This document shows positions 37,193-47,115 of a DNA stretch of 64,000 bases, in pieces (the stretch's first letter is position 1; every line of letters begins with the position of its first letter). The position numbers were made by a program, and so were the translations under genes. The DNA comes from Methanobacteriaceae archaeon (GTDB lineage Archaea > Methanobacteriota > Methanobacteria > Methanobacteriales > Methanobacteriaceae): positions 1 through 64,000 of the forward strand of contig JAQXTL010000014.1 in NCBI GenBank assembly GCA_029219465.1, read 5' to 3'. The notes under the pieces were generated by a model. It was not told where the DNA came from and did no database searches. It was given only the letters and a program-made list of their open reading frames with translations.

Positions 37193-37230
37193 GTGTACAC
37201 TTTTGTACTACAAAGCTTTATATAGTACAT
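37193..37230. promoter_or_regulatory. TRP-box-like sites overlapping the trpB2 TATA box
   Basis: Three GTAC-centred sites lie in 38 bp. They are the palindrome AGTGTACACT (core GTAC at 37195), TTGTACTA (core 37205) and, inverted, AGTACA (core 37225). The spacings are 10 and 20 bp, so all face the same side of the helix. TTTATATA at 37217-37224 is the TATA box and overlaps the third site. TSS would fall about 26 bp later, at the ATG, so the mRNA is probably leaderless. TGTACA is the TrpY target in Methanothermobacter, where TrpY controls trpB2. Confidence 0.75.
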
Positions 37231-37246
37231 TAGAGTAACTATTATT

Positions 37247-38548
37247 ATGGATTACAAAATTACTTTAAACTCAAATGAAGTGCCTAAACAATGGTACAAT
37301 ATTAATGCTGACTTGCCTGTTGAACTTCCTATGCCAAAAAACAGTGAAGGTAGAGACCAAATTACATCTCTTCAAAAAGCTTTCACTAAAGCTGGTTTAG
37401 AGCAGGAATTTTCTCAAGAACGTTATGTTAAAATCCCTAATGAGGTTAGAAAACTCTACATGCAAATGGGTAGACCTTCTCCTTTATTCAGGGCAACTAA
37501 CTTAGAAAAATACCTAAATACTCCTGCTAAAATCTACTACAAACGGGAAGATACATCCCCAACGGGATCACATAAACTAAACTCTGCAATTCCTCAAGCA
37601 TACTTTGCTAAAAAAGAGGGTGTTGAAAGACTTACTACTGAAACCGGTGCTGGACAATGGGGTACTGCTTTATCTTTAGCATGTAACTTACTTGACTTAG
37701 ACTGTACCGTTTACATGGTAAAAGTTTCTTTCCAACAAAAACCTGACAGAAAAAATATCATGAACATCTACAACGGTAATGTTTTCGCATCCCCAAGTGA
37801 AAATACAAAAGTTGGTCGTGAAATTTTAGCTCAAAACCCAGATCACCCTGGTTCTTTAGGAGTTGCAATTTCTGAAGCTATGGAAGAAGCATTAGAAAAT
37901 GAAGAAGTTAAATACACATTAGGAAGTGTTTTAAACCACGTAATGTTACACCAAACAATTATTGGTCAAGAATTGAAAAAGCAATTACAAATTGCTGATG
38001 AAGAACCTGACGTAATGATTGCTTGTGCTGGTGGTGGAAGTAACTTCGCTGGTTCCTTATTCCCATTCATTAAGGATAAAATTGATGGTAAATCTGATAC
38101 TCAGTTTATCGCTGTTGAACCTAGTGCTTGTCCTACTTTAACTGAAGGTAAATACGAATACGACTTTGGTGATGTAAACGGATTTACTCCTATGCTTAAG
38201 ATGTTTACCTTAGGTCACGACTTTGTTGCACCTAGTGTACATGCAGGTGGATTAAGATACCACGGTATGTCTCCTCAAGTTTCCCTTTTAACTAAAGAAG
38301 GTTACATTGAACCTAGATCTGCTCACCAAAGAGATGTATTTGAAGCAGGTATTACCTTTGCTCGTACTGAAGGTGTATTACCAGCTCCTGAGACTACTCA
38401 CGCAATTAAAGTTGCAATTGATGAAGCTATTAAATGTAAACACACTGGCGAAGAAAAAACTATTGTTCTTAACTTCTCCGGTCACGGTATGATGGACTTA
38501 AAAGGATATAGTAGTTATTTTGAAGGTACTTTACCTAATTCAAAATAA
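37247..38548 (+). CDS. trpB2: Tryptophan synthase beta chain, TrpB2 type
   Basis: A PLP enzyme that condenses indole with serine to tryptophan. At 433 residues it is the longer TrpB2 form, which works without a tight TrpA partner. The PLP lysine lies in TGSHKLNSA near residue 107, and the phosphate-binding GGGSNFAG near 262. No trpA follows. There is no ribosome-binding site before the ATG, which fits a leaderless mRNA. TRP-box-like sites cover the promoter. Confidence 0.93.
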   Translation: MDYKITLNSNEVPKQWYNINADLPVELPMPKNSEGRDQITSLQKAFTKAGLEQEFSQERYVKIPNEVRKLYMQMGRPSPLFRATNLEKYLNTPAKIYYKREDTSPTGSHKLNSAIPQAYFAKKEGVERLTTETGAGQWGTALSLACNLLDLDCTVYMVKVSFQQKPDRKNIMNIYNGNVFASPSENTKVGREILAQNPDHPGSLGVAISEAMEEALENEEVKYTLGSVLNHVMLHQTIIGQELKKQLQIADEEPDVMIACAGGGSNFAGSLFPFIKDKIDGKSDTQFIAVEPSACPTLTEGKYEYDFGDVNGFTPMLKMFTLGHDFVAPSVHAGGLRYHGMSPQVSLLTKEGYIEPRSAHQRDVFEAGITFARTEGVLPAPETTHAIKVAIDEAIKCKHTGEEKTIVLNFSGHGMMDLKGYSSYFEGTLPNSK

Positions 38549-38580
38549 TTATTTTTCTTATTTTTTTTTATTTTTTTGTT

Positions 38581-38970
38581 TGTTATAAGTTATAACTAAT
38601 AACTTACTACTTATTTCTTATTACTTATAACTTATACTTATAAGTTATAACTTATTTCTATTAACAAATAACTGATAACTTATTTGTGAAAACAAATAAT
38701 TTATAAGATAGAAGTTATAAAATATAACTTATATGTTAAAAGTTAGTTATGATAAGTTATTTCTTAAAACTTATTTTTTATAACTTAGACGTTTTAACTT
38801 AAAACTTAATTCTTATCCCTTAGAAGTTAAAACTGATAAGTTATTTCCCCTAAGTTTTAATTTATAAGATATAACTTAATCCTTTTAACTTATACTGAAT
38901 AACTGAAAAGTTATTCTTTTAACCCTTTAAATTTTTAAGTTATAAGTTATCTGTGATGACTTAAAACTTA
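38581..38970. repeat. Degenerate AACTTAT/ATAAGTT heptad-repeat field upstream of parA
   Basis: About 390 bp without a gene, made largely of AACTTA and its reverse complement TAAGTT: I count more than 20 exact or one-mismatch copies on both strands. In parts the copies are in exact 7-bp register, as at 38603, 38610, 38617, 38624 and 38631. Several pairs form palindromes such as ATAAGTTATAACTTAT. The position directly upstream of parA suggests a centromere-like (parS) region or an autoregulatory operator. Confidence 0.75.
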
Positions 38971-38992
38971 TCATATGCAGGAGAATTCTTTA

Positions 38993-39793
38993 ATGAGTGA
39001 AATTATAGCGGTGATGAATCAAAAAGGAGGTTGTGGTAAGACAACTACTGTCGTAAATACTGCAACTTCATTAGCAGTAATGGGAAAATCTGTTTTAATT
39101 GTTGATATGGATCCCCAAGCTAATGCTACAACTAGTTTTGGGATTGATAAGACAAAAGTAGAAAATACAGCATACGATGCTCTTATTGGAGATATAAATA
39201 TTAAAAAAGCAACAATTCCTACGTTTATTAAAAATTTGTTTATTATCCCTAGTAATATATCTCTTAGTGGAGTTGGAATGGAGCTTTCTAGACGTGAAAA
39301 TTATCACATTGTCCTTAAGGAAACTCTTAAAGATGTTGCACCATTATTTGATTACATATTCATCGATTTACCTCCTTCATTAGGTGTCATAACAGTCAAT
39401 GCATTAGTAGCTTCAGATAGTGTTTTAATACCTATCCAATCTGAGTATTATGCACTTGAAGGGGTAGCTGATTTAATCAACACTATTAAACTTGTTGAAA
39501 AAAGACTTAGAAGTCCAACACCTATTAAAGGAATTCTCCTAACCCTATATGATAAAAGGACTAGACTCAGTAAAGACGTCCGCAATGAACTTAAAAAATA
39601 CTTTAGCGATTCAAACTTATTATTTGACACTATAATTCCAAGAAATATTAGATTAGCTGAAGCCCCAAGTTATGGAAAACCTTGTTTAATTTACGATCCT
39701 GAAAGTACAGGTACCAAAGCATATCTTAAATTAGCTAAGGAAATCCTTAAAAGAGATGAAAAGGGTGAAAATAACAATAAGGGGGATAACTAA
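38993..39793 (+). CDS. parA: ParA/Soj-type partition ATPase
   Basis: A 266-residue deviant-Walker ATPase. MNQKGGCGKTTT (residues 8-19) is the ParA P-loop with the signature Lys, DMDPQANAT near residue 37 is Walker A', and FIDLPPSLG near 123 is Walker B. C replaces the usual V in KGGVGKTT. It lacks an N-terminal DNA-binding domain, like chromosomal Soj. The start at 38993 is set by AGGAG; the frame from 38975 would start inside it. The stop overlaps the start of the next gene by 1 bp, so the two are coupled. Confidence 0.92.
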   Translation: MSEIIAVMNQKGGCGKTTTVVNTATSLAVMGKSVLIVDMDPQANATTSFGIDKTKVENTAYDALIGDINIKKATIPTFIKNLFIIPSNISLSGVGMELSRRENYHIVLKETLKDVAPLFDYIFIDLPPSLGVITVNALVASDSVLIPIQSEYYALEGVADLINTIKLVEKRLRSPTPIKGILLTLYDKRTRLSKDVRNELKKYFSDSNLLFDTIIPRNIRLAEAPSYGKPCLIYDPESTGTKAYLKLAKEILKRDEKGENNNKGDN

Positions 39794-40593
39794 TGGCTAG
39801 AAAAGGACTTGGAAGAGGTTTAGATGCTTTAATTCCTGAATTTTATAATGAAGATTTCGACAGTAACTCTGCACTTTCTCTTGAAGATATGCTAAGTGAA
39901 GACGAAGCTATTGATGATATTGTTCCTGAAACTACTGAGAGTAGTGAGGAAGAAGTTGTTGAAGAAGAAAACAAAGATTCAGATGAAGAATCTAGTGATG
40001 ATGAAGGCACTGATATATCTGATGATACTCAAGAAGAAGTTTCAAAAGATGATGAAAGCGCAGATGAAAAATCTGGCGAAGAATCTGATGAAGAATCAGA
40101 AGAAAATGATGAAAAAGACAGTGAAGATGAGTCTTTAGATGATGATAATGATGATGCAGAAGAGTCCGTCTCTGAAGATGTATCTGATAAAAATGATCAA
40201 AAAAATATATTCGAAAAAATAGAGGATGAAGAAAATGATCAAGAAGATATTGATGAGTCCACTGAAAGCTCAACTGAAGAGGTTGAAGACTCTGAAGATG
40301 GAGACTCTGCTAGTGATGAGAGCTCTCAGGATAATCCTGAAGATAGTGAAGATAGCGATGAAGATATCCTCTCTACAGAAGAAATTAAAATTATGGAAAA
40401 TGTAGCAGAAGTTAAAGAGATTGTTGCTAAAAATCCAAGAATTACATTATGGTCTTCAAAATCATCTGCTGTATTTAGATATTTAAGAAAAACTGAACCT
40501 GAATTCAGTATTTCTAAAGAAGCTTCAAAGTTAATTGATGATGCTGTCTCCAAAAAGTACCCTGAAATATGGGAATTATTTGAAGATGTATAA
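39793..40593 (+). CDS. ParA partner with ParB-type N-terminal motif and acidic linker
   Basis: The first 15 residues, ARKGLGRGLDALIPE, match the conserved N-terminus of bacterial ParB, the part that touches ParA and stimulates its ATPase. The ParB catalytic (CTPase) and HTH domains are missing. Residues 30-195 are an extreme Asp/Glu/Ser linker with almost no hydrophobic residues. The C-terminal domain (about 196-266) is ordered and amphipathic, with NPRITLWSSKSS and YLRKTEPEFSISKEASKL, and might bind DNA. It is probably a functional replacement for ParB; this is inference. The start ATG overlaps the parA stop. Confidence 0.75.
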   Translation: MARKGLGRGLDALIPEFYNEDFDSNSALSLEDMLSEDEAIDDIVPETTESSEEEVVEEENKDSDEESSDDEGTDISDDTQEEVSKDDESADEKSGEESDEESEENDEKDSEDESLDDDNDDAEESVSEDVSDKNDQKNIFEKIEDEENDQEDIDESTESSTEEVEDSEDGDSASDESSQDNPEDSEDSDEDILSTEEIKIMENVAEVKEIVAKNPRITLWSSKSSAVFRYLRKTEPEFSISKEASKLIDDAVSKKYPEIWELFEDV

Positions 40594-40685
40594 TTTTTTA
40601 CATTAGAAATTATATTGAGTAGATTTTATTATACTTGAAATTATACTTGGTATAATTTTCTTGATACTATTTTTTTCTATTATTT

Positions 40686-41798
40686 TTAAAAATCAAATGT
40701 TGTTTGATACTCTCCCTTAATCTTAATATAAGGGTCTGCTCTTTCTATTACAACGCCTAATCTTTTTAGTTGTTCTTTATTGGAGAATGGTTTTTGCTTG
40801 CGAATAGATACAATATCATGTGCAGACTTGACTCCAATTCCAGGTACACGTATAAGTTCACGAATTGGTGCAGTGTTTATTTCTACAGGAAATATATTCA
40901 TATTTTTTGCAGCTAAAATCTTAGGATCCTGGGTAAGGGACAACTTATCATTTTCGTCAAATATCAGTTCTTTTACATTGTAGTGGTATTGATTTAATAG
41001 ACTATCTGCATTATAGAGTTTTGCTGTTCTGTCTGTAGAACAGGCTTCTTTATCTTTGAAATCTGTTTCTTCAATAGGGGTAAAAGCTGAGAAGTATGTT
41101 CTTTTTAAATTTGACTTTTTGTATATCTTTTCCATTCTACTCAATATCTCTTTGTCAGTCTCGTTGTTTGCACCGACAATAAGTTGTGTGGTGTGAGTAG
41201 ATTTTGGATATGTTGTACTTTTATGTTGTAGAGAATTGATCCATGATAATCTTTTCAGTATATCTTTATTGTAATCCTTTGTAGATGATAATTCACTTAA
41301 ACCGGATGATGTGGCTGCTTCAATATTGATACTGACCCTGTTTGCTAGTGCCATTGCTCTTTTAATGGAGTCTTTGCTTGCACCTGGAATAATTTTTAGA
41401 TGTATATAATCGTCGTACCCGTATTTTTTTCTAAGTAGACTGATAGTTTCTATTTGTTTTTCCATTGTAGAATCAATATCATCAGATATACCTGAACTTA
41501 AAAATAATCCATTTACTAATCCTCTATTGTAGTATCCAAGAAAACCTTTTGCAAGTTCTTCGGGACTTAACTCAAGTCTTGTAAAATTTCTTTTGGACTG
41601 GTTGATACAATATTTACAATCATTTTTACACTTGTTTGTCATGAGTGTTTTGAAAAGTGGTATTTTACAACCATTATGCCCAATAGCTTCATAGATTCCA
41701 GGCAGATTTATCTGTGAACTTTTATGATGGTTGACATAGTCACATAAATCATATTGGGCTGAGTCAGTTAGTATTTTCATTTTCTCTAAAGTGCTCAT
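40686..41798 (-). CDS. Radical SAM protein with C-terminal helix-hairpin-helix
   Basis: A 370-residue protein of the putative DNA modification/repair radical SAM family (COG4277). The cluster motif C-x3-C-x2-C lies near residue 58, in MTNKCKNDCKYC. The C-terminal part (about 305-350) has INTAPIRELIRVPGIGVKSA, a helix-hairpin-helix that binds DNA backbone. It presumably modifies or repairs a nucleic acid base; the substrate is unknown. It converges on the par locus. Confidence 0.85.
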   Translation of the reverse strand: MSTLEKMKILTDSAQYDLCDYVNHHKSSQINLPGIYEAIGHNGCKIPLFKTLMTNKCKNDCKYCINQSKRNFTRLELSPEELAKGFLGYYNRGLVNGLFLSSGISDDIDSTMEKQIETISLLRKKYGYDDYIHLKIIPGASKDSIKRAMALANRVSINIEAATSSGLSELSSTKDYNKDILKRLSWINSLQHKSTTYPKSTHTTQLIVGANNETDKEILSRMEKIYKKSNLKRTYFSAFTPIEETDFKDKEACSTDRTAKLYNADSLLNQYHYNVKELIFDENDKLSLTQDPKILAAKNMNIFPVEINTAPIRELIRVPGIGVKSAHDIVSIRKQKPFSNKEQLKRLGVVIERADPYIKIKGEYQTTFDF

Positions 41799-41921
41799 AG
41801 TAATATTATATTTAATTTATTTACAGTTATAAGTTTTCTATTGAAAAACCCTATTTTATACAATCCTTTAAAAGAGATTAAAAATAGATATATTATATGA
41901 TTAAATTATTTGTGTGATTAA

Positions 41922-43571
41922 ATGAAAAGTGATAGTATAAAAAAAGGAATTCAAAGAGCTCCACACAGATCTCTTTTAAGAGCTTGTGGTCTTGATGATG
42001 AAGATTTTAAAAAACCATTCATTGGTATTGCAAATAGTTTTACAGACATTGTTCCAGGTCATATTCATTTAAAAGAACTTGTTGAGTTCGTAAAAGAAGG
42101 TATTATTGCTGCTGGTGGTGTACCTTTCGAATTTGATACTATGGCGATTTGTGACGGTATCAGTATGAACCATGAAGGTATGAAATACTCTCTTCCTTCA
42201 AGAGAAATCATTGCTGCTACTGTTGAAAGTATGACCAAAGGACATGCTTTTGACGGACTTGTATTAATTCCAAGTTGTGATAAAGTAGTTCCTGGAATGA
42301 TTATGGGTGCAACTAGAGTAGATGTTCCATCTATTGTTGTTACCGGTGGACCAATGGAATCTGGTGAATATAAAGGTAAAAGTGCAGATTTAATTACTGT
42401 ATTTGAAGCAGTTGGTGCACATTCTGCTGGAAAAATCCCTGAAGAAGAAGTAGATGCACTTGAAAGATGTGCTTGTCCTGGTGCTGGAAGCTGTTCCGGG
42501 TTATTTACCGCAAACACAATGGCTTGTATTACTGAAACATTAGGTTTATCTCTTCCAACTTGTGCTACAACTCACGCTAGAACTGAAGAGAATAACGAAA
42601 TTGCTTTTGAATCAGGTAAACAAATTGTTAAACTCGTTGAAGAAGACATTAAACCATCTGATATTTTAACCCAGGAATCATTTAACAATGCTATTGCAGT
42701 TGACATGGCATTAGGTGGTTCTTCTAACACTGCACTTCACATTCCTGCTCTTGCAAGTGAAGTTAAAGGTTTAGATGTTGATTTACAATTGTTTGATGAA
42801 ATTTCAAGAAATGTTCCTCACATTGCACTTATTTCCCCAGCAGGTGAAGATTCAATGATGGATTTACATTTAGCTGGTGGTATTCAAGCTGTATTAAAAA
42901 CATTAGGGGACAAAATTGACACCAATCAATTAACAGTAACTGGTAAAACAATTAAAGAAAACCTTGAAAACGTTGAAAACAAAAACACTGACGTTATTCA
43001 TACTTTAGATAATCCAGTTCACGAAGATGGTGGAATTGCAATTTTGAAAGGTAACCTTGCTCCAAATGGAAGTGTAGTTAAAAAAGGTGCAGTTGCTGAT
43101 CATTTAATGCATCTTAAAGGACCTGCAAAAGTATACAACTGTGAAGAGGATGTTACAAAAGCAATCTTTAATCATGAAATTGTAGAAGGAGACATTGTTG
43201 TAATCAGATACGAAGGACCAAAAGGAGGTCCAGGTATGAGAGAAATGTTAAACCCAACCTCTGCTCTTGCAGGAATGAACATCAAAGATGTAGGTTTAAT
43301 TACTGACGGAAGATTCTCCGGTGGAACCAGAGGACCTTGTGTTGGACACGTTTCTCCTGAAGCTATGGAAGATGGTCCTATCGCTGTAATCCAAGATGGA
43401 GATATTATTGAAATTGATATTAACAACAGATATATCAATGTTGAACTTTCAGATGAAGAGATTGAAGAAAGATTAAAATCAGTCAAACACCCTGAAAGAG
43501 ACTTAGACGGATGGTTAAGAATTTATCAAAAATTAGTTCACTCTGCTGATACAGGTGCTATTTTAAGGTAG
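41922..43571 (+). CDS. ilvD: Dihydroxy-acid dehydratase
   Basis: IlvD makes the 2-oxo acids for valine and isoleucine from dihydroxy acids using an Fe-S cluster. The 549 residues show SCDKVVPGM near residue 118 and the Cys in [14 protein letters not shown] near 188, which bind the cluster, and the Mg/substrate motif [14 protein letters not shown] near 460. It is followed by hisD after 7 bp, so they form an operon. Confidence 0.95.
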   Translation: MKSDSIKKGIQRAPHRSLLRACGLDDEDFKKPFIGIANSFTDIVPGHIHLKELVEFVKEGIIAAGGVPFEFDTMAICDGISMNHEGMKYSLPSREIIAATVESMTKGHAFDGLVLIPSCDKVVPGMIMGATRVDVPSIVVTGGPMESGEYKGKSADLITVFEAVGAHSAGKIPEEEVDALERCACPGAGSCSGLFTANTMACITETLGLSLPTCATTHARTEENNEIAFESGKQIVKLVEEDIKPSDILTQESFNNAIAVDMALGGSSNTALHIPALASEVKGLDVDLQLFDEISRNVPHIALISPAGEDSMMDLHLAGGIQAVLKTLGDKIDTNQLTVTGKTIKENLENVENKNTDVIHTLDNPVHEDGGIAILKGNLAPNGSVVKKGAVADHLMHLKGPAKVYNCEEDVTKAIFNHEIVEGDIVVIRYEGPKGGPGMREMLNPTSALAGMNIKDVGLITDGRFSGGTRGPCVGHVSPEAMEDGPIAVIQDGDIIEIDINNRYINVELSDEEIEERLKSVKHPERDLDGWLRIYQKLVHSADTGAILR

Positions 43572-43578
43572 TTTTAAA

Positions 43579-44856
43579 ATGGAAATATTGAATTATTCTG
43601 ATATTGATTTAGCTCAAACAATCAAAAGATCAGAAGAAGATGTAAATAAGGTTTTAGATATTGTTTCTGATATTCTTGATAATGTTAAAAACAATAAGGA
43701 TAAAGCTATTCGTGAGTATACAGAGAAATTCGATGGAGTTTCAATAGAAAATTTAAAAGTATCTGAAGATGAAATCAAAGAAGCTTATGATACTTTAGAT
43801 GACAGTTTACTTGTTGCACTTAAACAGGCTGCATCAAACATTGAAAAATTCCATAAAAAACAGATTCCATCTGAATGGGAAATTGAAGTAAACCCAGGTA
43901 TTGTTGCTGGTCAAATCGTAAGACCAATTAATTCTGCTGGTTGTTATATTCCAGGAGGAAGAGCAGCTTATCCTTCTTCAATTCTTATGACTGTTATTCC
44001 TGCTAAAATTGCAGGTGTTAAAAAGGTTGTCTGTGTTACACCTCCACAAAAAGACGGTAAAATCTTAGATGCAATTTTAGTTGCTGCAGATATTGCTGGT
44101 GCTGATGAAATCTACAAAGTTGGTGGTGCTCAAGCTATTGCAGGACTTGCTTATGGAACAGAATCTATTCCTCAAGTAGAAAAAATTGTTGGTCCAGGAA
44201 ATATATTCGTTACAGCTGCTAAGAAATTAGTATACGGTCAAGTAGATATTGAGTTTCCGGCAGGACCTTCTGAAGTGTTAATACTTGCAGATGAAAGTGC
44301 AAATCCTGAATTCTTAGCAACTGATATATTGGCTCAAGCAGAACACGACCCTAATGCATCCTGCTTTTTAGTAACAGACTCTAAGGATTTAGCTATTAAA
44401 ACTGATGAGTTTGTAAAACAATTAACAGAAATTGCTCCAAGACGTGAAATTATTGAAGAATCATTATCAAAAAGTGGAAAAATTATTATTACTAACAACT
44501 TTGAAGAAGCTATTCACGTTACAAATGAATATGCTCCAGAACATTTAATCATATCCACAAAAGACGACGATGAAACATTATCACATGTAAATAATGCAGG
44601 TTCCATATTTTTAGGATCTTATTCTCCTGTAGCTGCTGGAGATTATGGATCTGGAACTAATCACGTTCTTCCAACTGGTGGAGGAGCTAAAATGTATTCT
44701 GGATTATCTACTGAAGCATTTATTAAAAAACCTACAGTTCAAAGAATTACTAAAGATGGACTTAAAGAGCTTTCAAAAACTTCAGTTCCTATTGCAGAAT
44801 ATGAAGGATTTTACGAACACGCAAAATCATTTAAAACAAGATTAAGAGATGATTAG
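43579..44856 (+). CDS. hisD: Histidinol dehydrogenase
   Basis: HisD oxidises L-histidinol to histidine in two NAD-dependent steps. The 425 residues contain PAGPSEVL near residue 230 and AEHDPNAS near 254 with zinc ligands, and EYAPEHLI with the catalytic Glu/His near 317. Length is normal. It is coupled to ilvD, joining histidine and branched-chain synthesis in one transcript, while hisG is 24 kb away. Confidence 0.95.
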   Translation: MEILNYSDIDLAQTIKRSEEDVNKVLDIVSDILDNVKNNKDKAIREYTEKFDGVSIENLKVSEDEIKEAYDTLDDSLLVALKQAASNIEKFHKKQIPSEWEIEVNPGIVAGQIVRPINSAGCYIPGGRAAYPSSILMTVIPAKIAGVKKVVCVTPPQKDGKILDAILVAADIAGADEIYKVGGAQAIAGLAYGTESIPQVEKIVGPGNIFVTAAKKLVYGQVDIEFPAGPSEVLILADESANPEFLATDILAQAEHDPNASCFLVTDSKDLAIKTDEFVKQLTEIAPRREIIEESLSKSGKIIITNNFEEAIHVTNEYAPEHLIISTKDDDETLSHVNNAGSIFLGSYSPVAAGDYGSGTNHVLPTGGGAKMYSGLSTEAFIKKPTVQRITKDGLKELSKTSVPIAEYEGFYEHAKSFKTRLRDD

Positions 44857-44869
44857 ATAATCTAATCAT
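44849..44869 (+). terminator. Hairpin at the end of hisD
   Basis: ATGATTAGA (44849-44857) pairs perfectly with TCTAATCAT (44861-44869) around a 3-nt loop. It includes the TAG of hisD and the stop region of the convergent pseudogene, and could serve both directions. T-rich DNA follows. Confidence 0.6.
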
Positions 44870-45637
44870 TTCCTATTTCTATTTTTAATTTTTCTTAAAG
44901 GCTTAGTAACTTTCCAACTTCTGGAATTTAATAGCTCTTCATTTAATTTATTCGCTTTTTTAAGTTTTTTATTAAGTTTTTTAATTTTCCTTTTATCTTT
45001 AGAACTTTTATTTTTATACTCATTTAATAAATTGGATAATAATTAGCATTAACTCTTCCAATTTCTTTGTAATATTTTTCTTTAATTTCTAATTCACATG
45101 GACTTTCTGTTTCATTAGATTTTAAATAAAATAAAGCATTCTTCGCTAATGCTTCAAATGAATTGAAACTTGCAGCACAAGCATAATCCATTAAAATTAG
45201 CAATTTTCTATTATGGAAATTATAATTGTCAATATAGCATCTGTGTTTTGGATAATATGAATTTATTTTTAAATTAATCAAAGAAGATTTAATATTTTCA
45301 TCTTCTTTTTCAAGAATATCAATAATTGATTCTTCTAAAATAAAATAATCTAGTGAATTGATTCCAGATTCAGATAATATGCTGTCAAATTCCTCATCTT
45401 TTTTATCAAATGAATCTTTAAATAATGGATTTAGCTCATTGTAGACAAAATTATAATCCCATAAAAAAGGTTCAAGTTTATGATGTTGTACTTGACTTTT
45501 TCCAGTATATTCTTTTAGATATTATCATAAACTTCATTTAATGCCCCTACATTATATGTTAATAATTTATTTTCTCCAATGTATTTAAATGGGTATATTT
45601 TAGTTTCTCTTTTGGAATAATGATTATTTTATATCAT
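44866..45637 (-). pseudogene. Decayed gene, glycosyltransferase-like C-terminus
   Basis: Read on the minus strand, three frames join into one protein remnant of about 250 residues. ATG 45637 is followed two codons later by TAA, then a frame with YPFKYIGENKLLTYNVGALNE runs to about 45522. A frameshift leads to a 165-residue piece ending at 45024, and a second shift near 45033 leads to a Lys-rich tail ending with SRSWKVTKPLRKIK. That SWK-T-PLR ending is typical of polysaccharide glycosyltransferase tails. The family call rests only on that tail. At least two frameshifts and a stop make it a clear pseudogene. Confidence 0.7.
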
Positions 45638-45774
45638 ATTTATTTTACACAATTTCCAAAAAAGATGGCGATTTAGTCTTTTTTTACATATCTTTATTAA
45701 ACATTAAATACTAAAATAATTTCATAATGAAAATTTTATCATTATTTTTATTTTTACAACCGAGGTGAATAAAT

Positions 45775-47094
45775 TTGCAAGGTTTATTAAACGATTGGAG
45801 AAGAACTCATTACGCTAAACAAACCACTCCTGAAATTGCAGGTAGTGACGTTACTATCATGGGTTGGGTACATGAAATCCGTGATTTAGGTGGAATTATC
45901 TTTGTTATTATTAGAGATGTCACTGGTAGAGTTCAATTAACTGCTCCAAGTAAAAAAGTAGATGCAGAAATATTGGAAGAAATTAGAAAATTCAGAAAAG
46001 AATCCGTTGTAGCTGTTAGAGGATTAGTTCAAGAAGCTCCTAAAGCTCCTAATGGTGTTGAAATTATCCCTAAAGAAATTAAAGTATTAAACTTATCCAA
46101 TCAACCTTTACCAATGGATCCTACTGAAAAAGTTCAAGCTGGAATCGATACCAGATTAGATTCAAGATTCTTAGATATTAGAAAAGAAAACGTTTCAGCT
46201 ATTTTCAAAATTAAAGGTCAAATGTTCCATACTATCAGAGATTACTTCTATGATAATGGATTTTATGAAATTAACACTCCTAAACTCGTAGCTTCCGCTA
46301 CTGAAGGAGGAACTGAATTATTCCCTATTACTTACTTTGAAAAAGAAGCATTCTTAGGTCAATCCCCTCAATTATACAAACAAATGATGATGGGAGCTGG
46401 AATGGATAAAGTATTCGAAATCGGTCAAATTTTCAGAGCTGAAGAACACGATACTTTAAGACACTTAAATGAAGCAGTATCTATCGATGCAGAAGCATCT
46501 TTCATGGATGATGTTGATGTAATGAAAATCTTAAACGATATGCTCATTCAAGTATTAAAAGATGTTAACAACAACTGTGCTGATGAATTAGCTATTTTAG
46601 GTCAAGAATTAGAAGTACCTAAAGGCGATTTCCCAGTAGTTACTTACGATGAAGCTGTTGACATTATTAATTCCCGTGGAGTAGAAATGGAATGGGGAGA
46701 AGACTTATCTCGTGAAGCTGAAAAAGCATTAGGAGACACCATGGGTGGATTCTACTTCTTAACCGAATGGCCATCTGCAATTAAACCATTCTATGTAATG
46801 CCTAAAGAAGGAGACGAAAAATACTCTCACGCTTTCGATTTAATGTACAACAACTTAGAATTATCTTCTGGTGCAACTCGTGTACACCAATACGACTTAC
46901 TCGTAAAACAAATCGAAGAAAGAGGATTAAACCCTGCTGGATTTGGAAGCTATCTTAAAGCATTTGAATACGGTATGCCTCCTCACGCAGGTTGGGGTGT
47001 AGGTGCTGATAGGTTAACTATGGTACTTACCGGATCTGAAAACATCCGTGAATGTGTACTCTTCCCAAGAGACAGACACAGATTAACTCCTTAA
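45775..47094 (+). CDS. aspS: Aspartyl-tRNA synthetase, archaeal type
   Basis: A 439-residue class II synthetase with an N-terminal OB-fold (about 1-110) for the anticodon and the catalytic core after 130. Motif 2 ([14 protein letters not shown], near 223) and motif 3 ([11 protein letters not shown], near 407) are visible. Archaeal AspRS without an AsnRS partner often also charges tRNA(Asn), and GatA in this window fits that. The start is TTG, chosen because GAGGTGA lies seven bases before it. Confidence 0.95.
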   Translation: MQGLLNDWRRTHYAKQTTPEIAGSDVTIMGWVHEIRDLGGIIFVIIRDVTGRVQLTAPSKKVDAEILEEIRKFRKESVVAVRGLVQEAPKAPNGVEIIPKEIKVLNLSNQPLPMDPTEKVQAGIDTRLDSRFLDIRKENVSAIFKIKGQMFHTIRDYFYDNGFYEINTPKLVASATEGGTELFPITYFEKEAFLGQSPQLYKQMMMGAGMDKVFEIGQIFRAEEHDTLRHLNEAVSIDAEASFMDDVDVMKILNDMLIQVLKDVNNNCADELAILGQELEVPKGDFPVVTYDEAVDIINSRGVEMEWGEDLSREAEKALGDTMGGFYFLTEWPSAIKPFYVMPKEGDEKYSHAFDLMYNNLELSSGATRVHQYDLLVKQIEERGLNPAGFGSYLKAFEYGMPPHAGWGVGADRLTMVLTGSENIRECVLFPRDRHRLTP

Positions 47095-47115
47095 TTTTTT
47101 TCTTTTTTAGATATT

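Noticed and set aside
38581-38970. Repeat field before parA as a CRISPR array
   Set aside because: The repeat unit is only 7 bp, occurs on both strands and is degenerate; there are no spacers of equal length and no cas genes.
39896-40273. Open frames within the acidic linker of the ParA partner
   Set aside because: They are Lys- or His-rich shadows of GAA/GAT codon repeats in other frames.
40594-40680. Origin-box-like sequences after the ParA partner gene (TACTTGAAATTATA and similar)
   Set aside because: They lack the CACTTGAAA core and sit in AT-rich terminator DNA; the similarity is too weak to claim.
41620-41640. TTTTTACACTTGTTTGTC as another origin box
   Set aside because: It lies inside the radical SAM coding sequence and breaks the core after CACTTG.
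44645-44845. Second frame at the end of hisD
   Set aside because: It lies wholly inside hisD, which is intact and well conserved.
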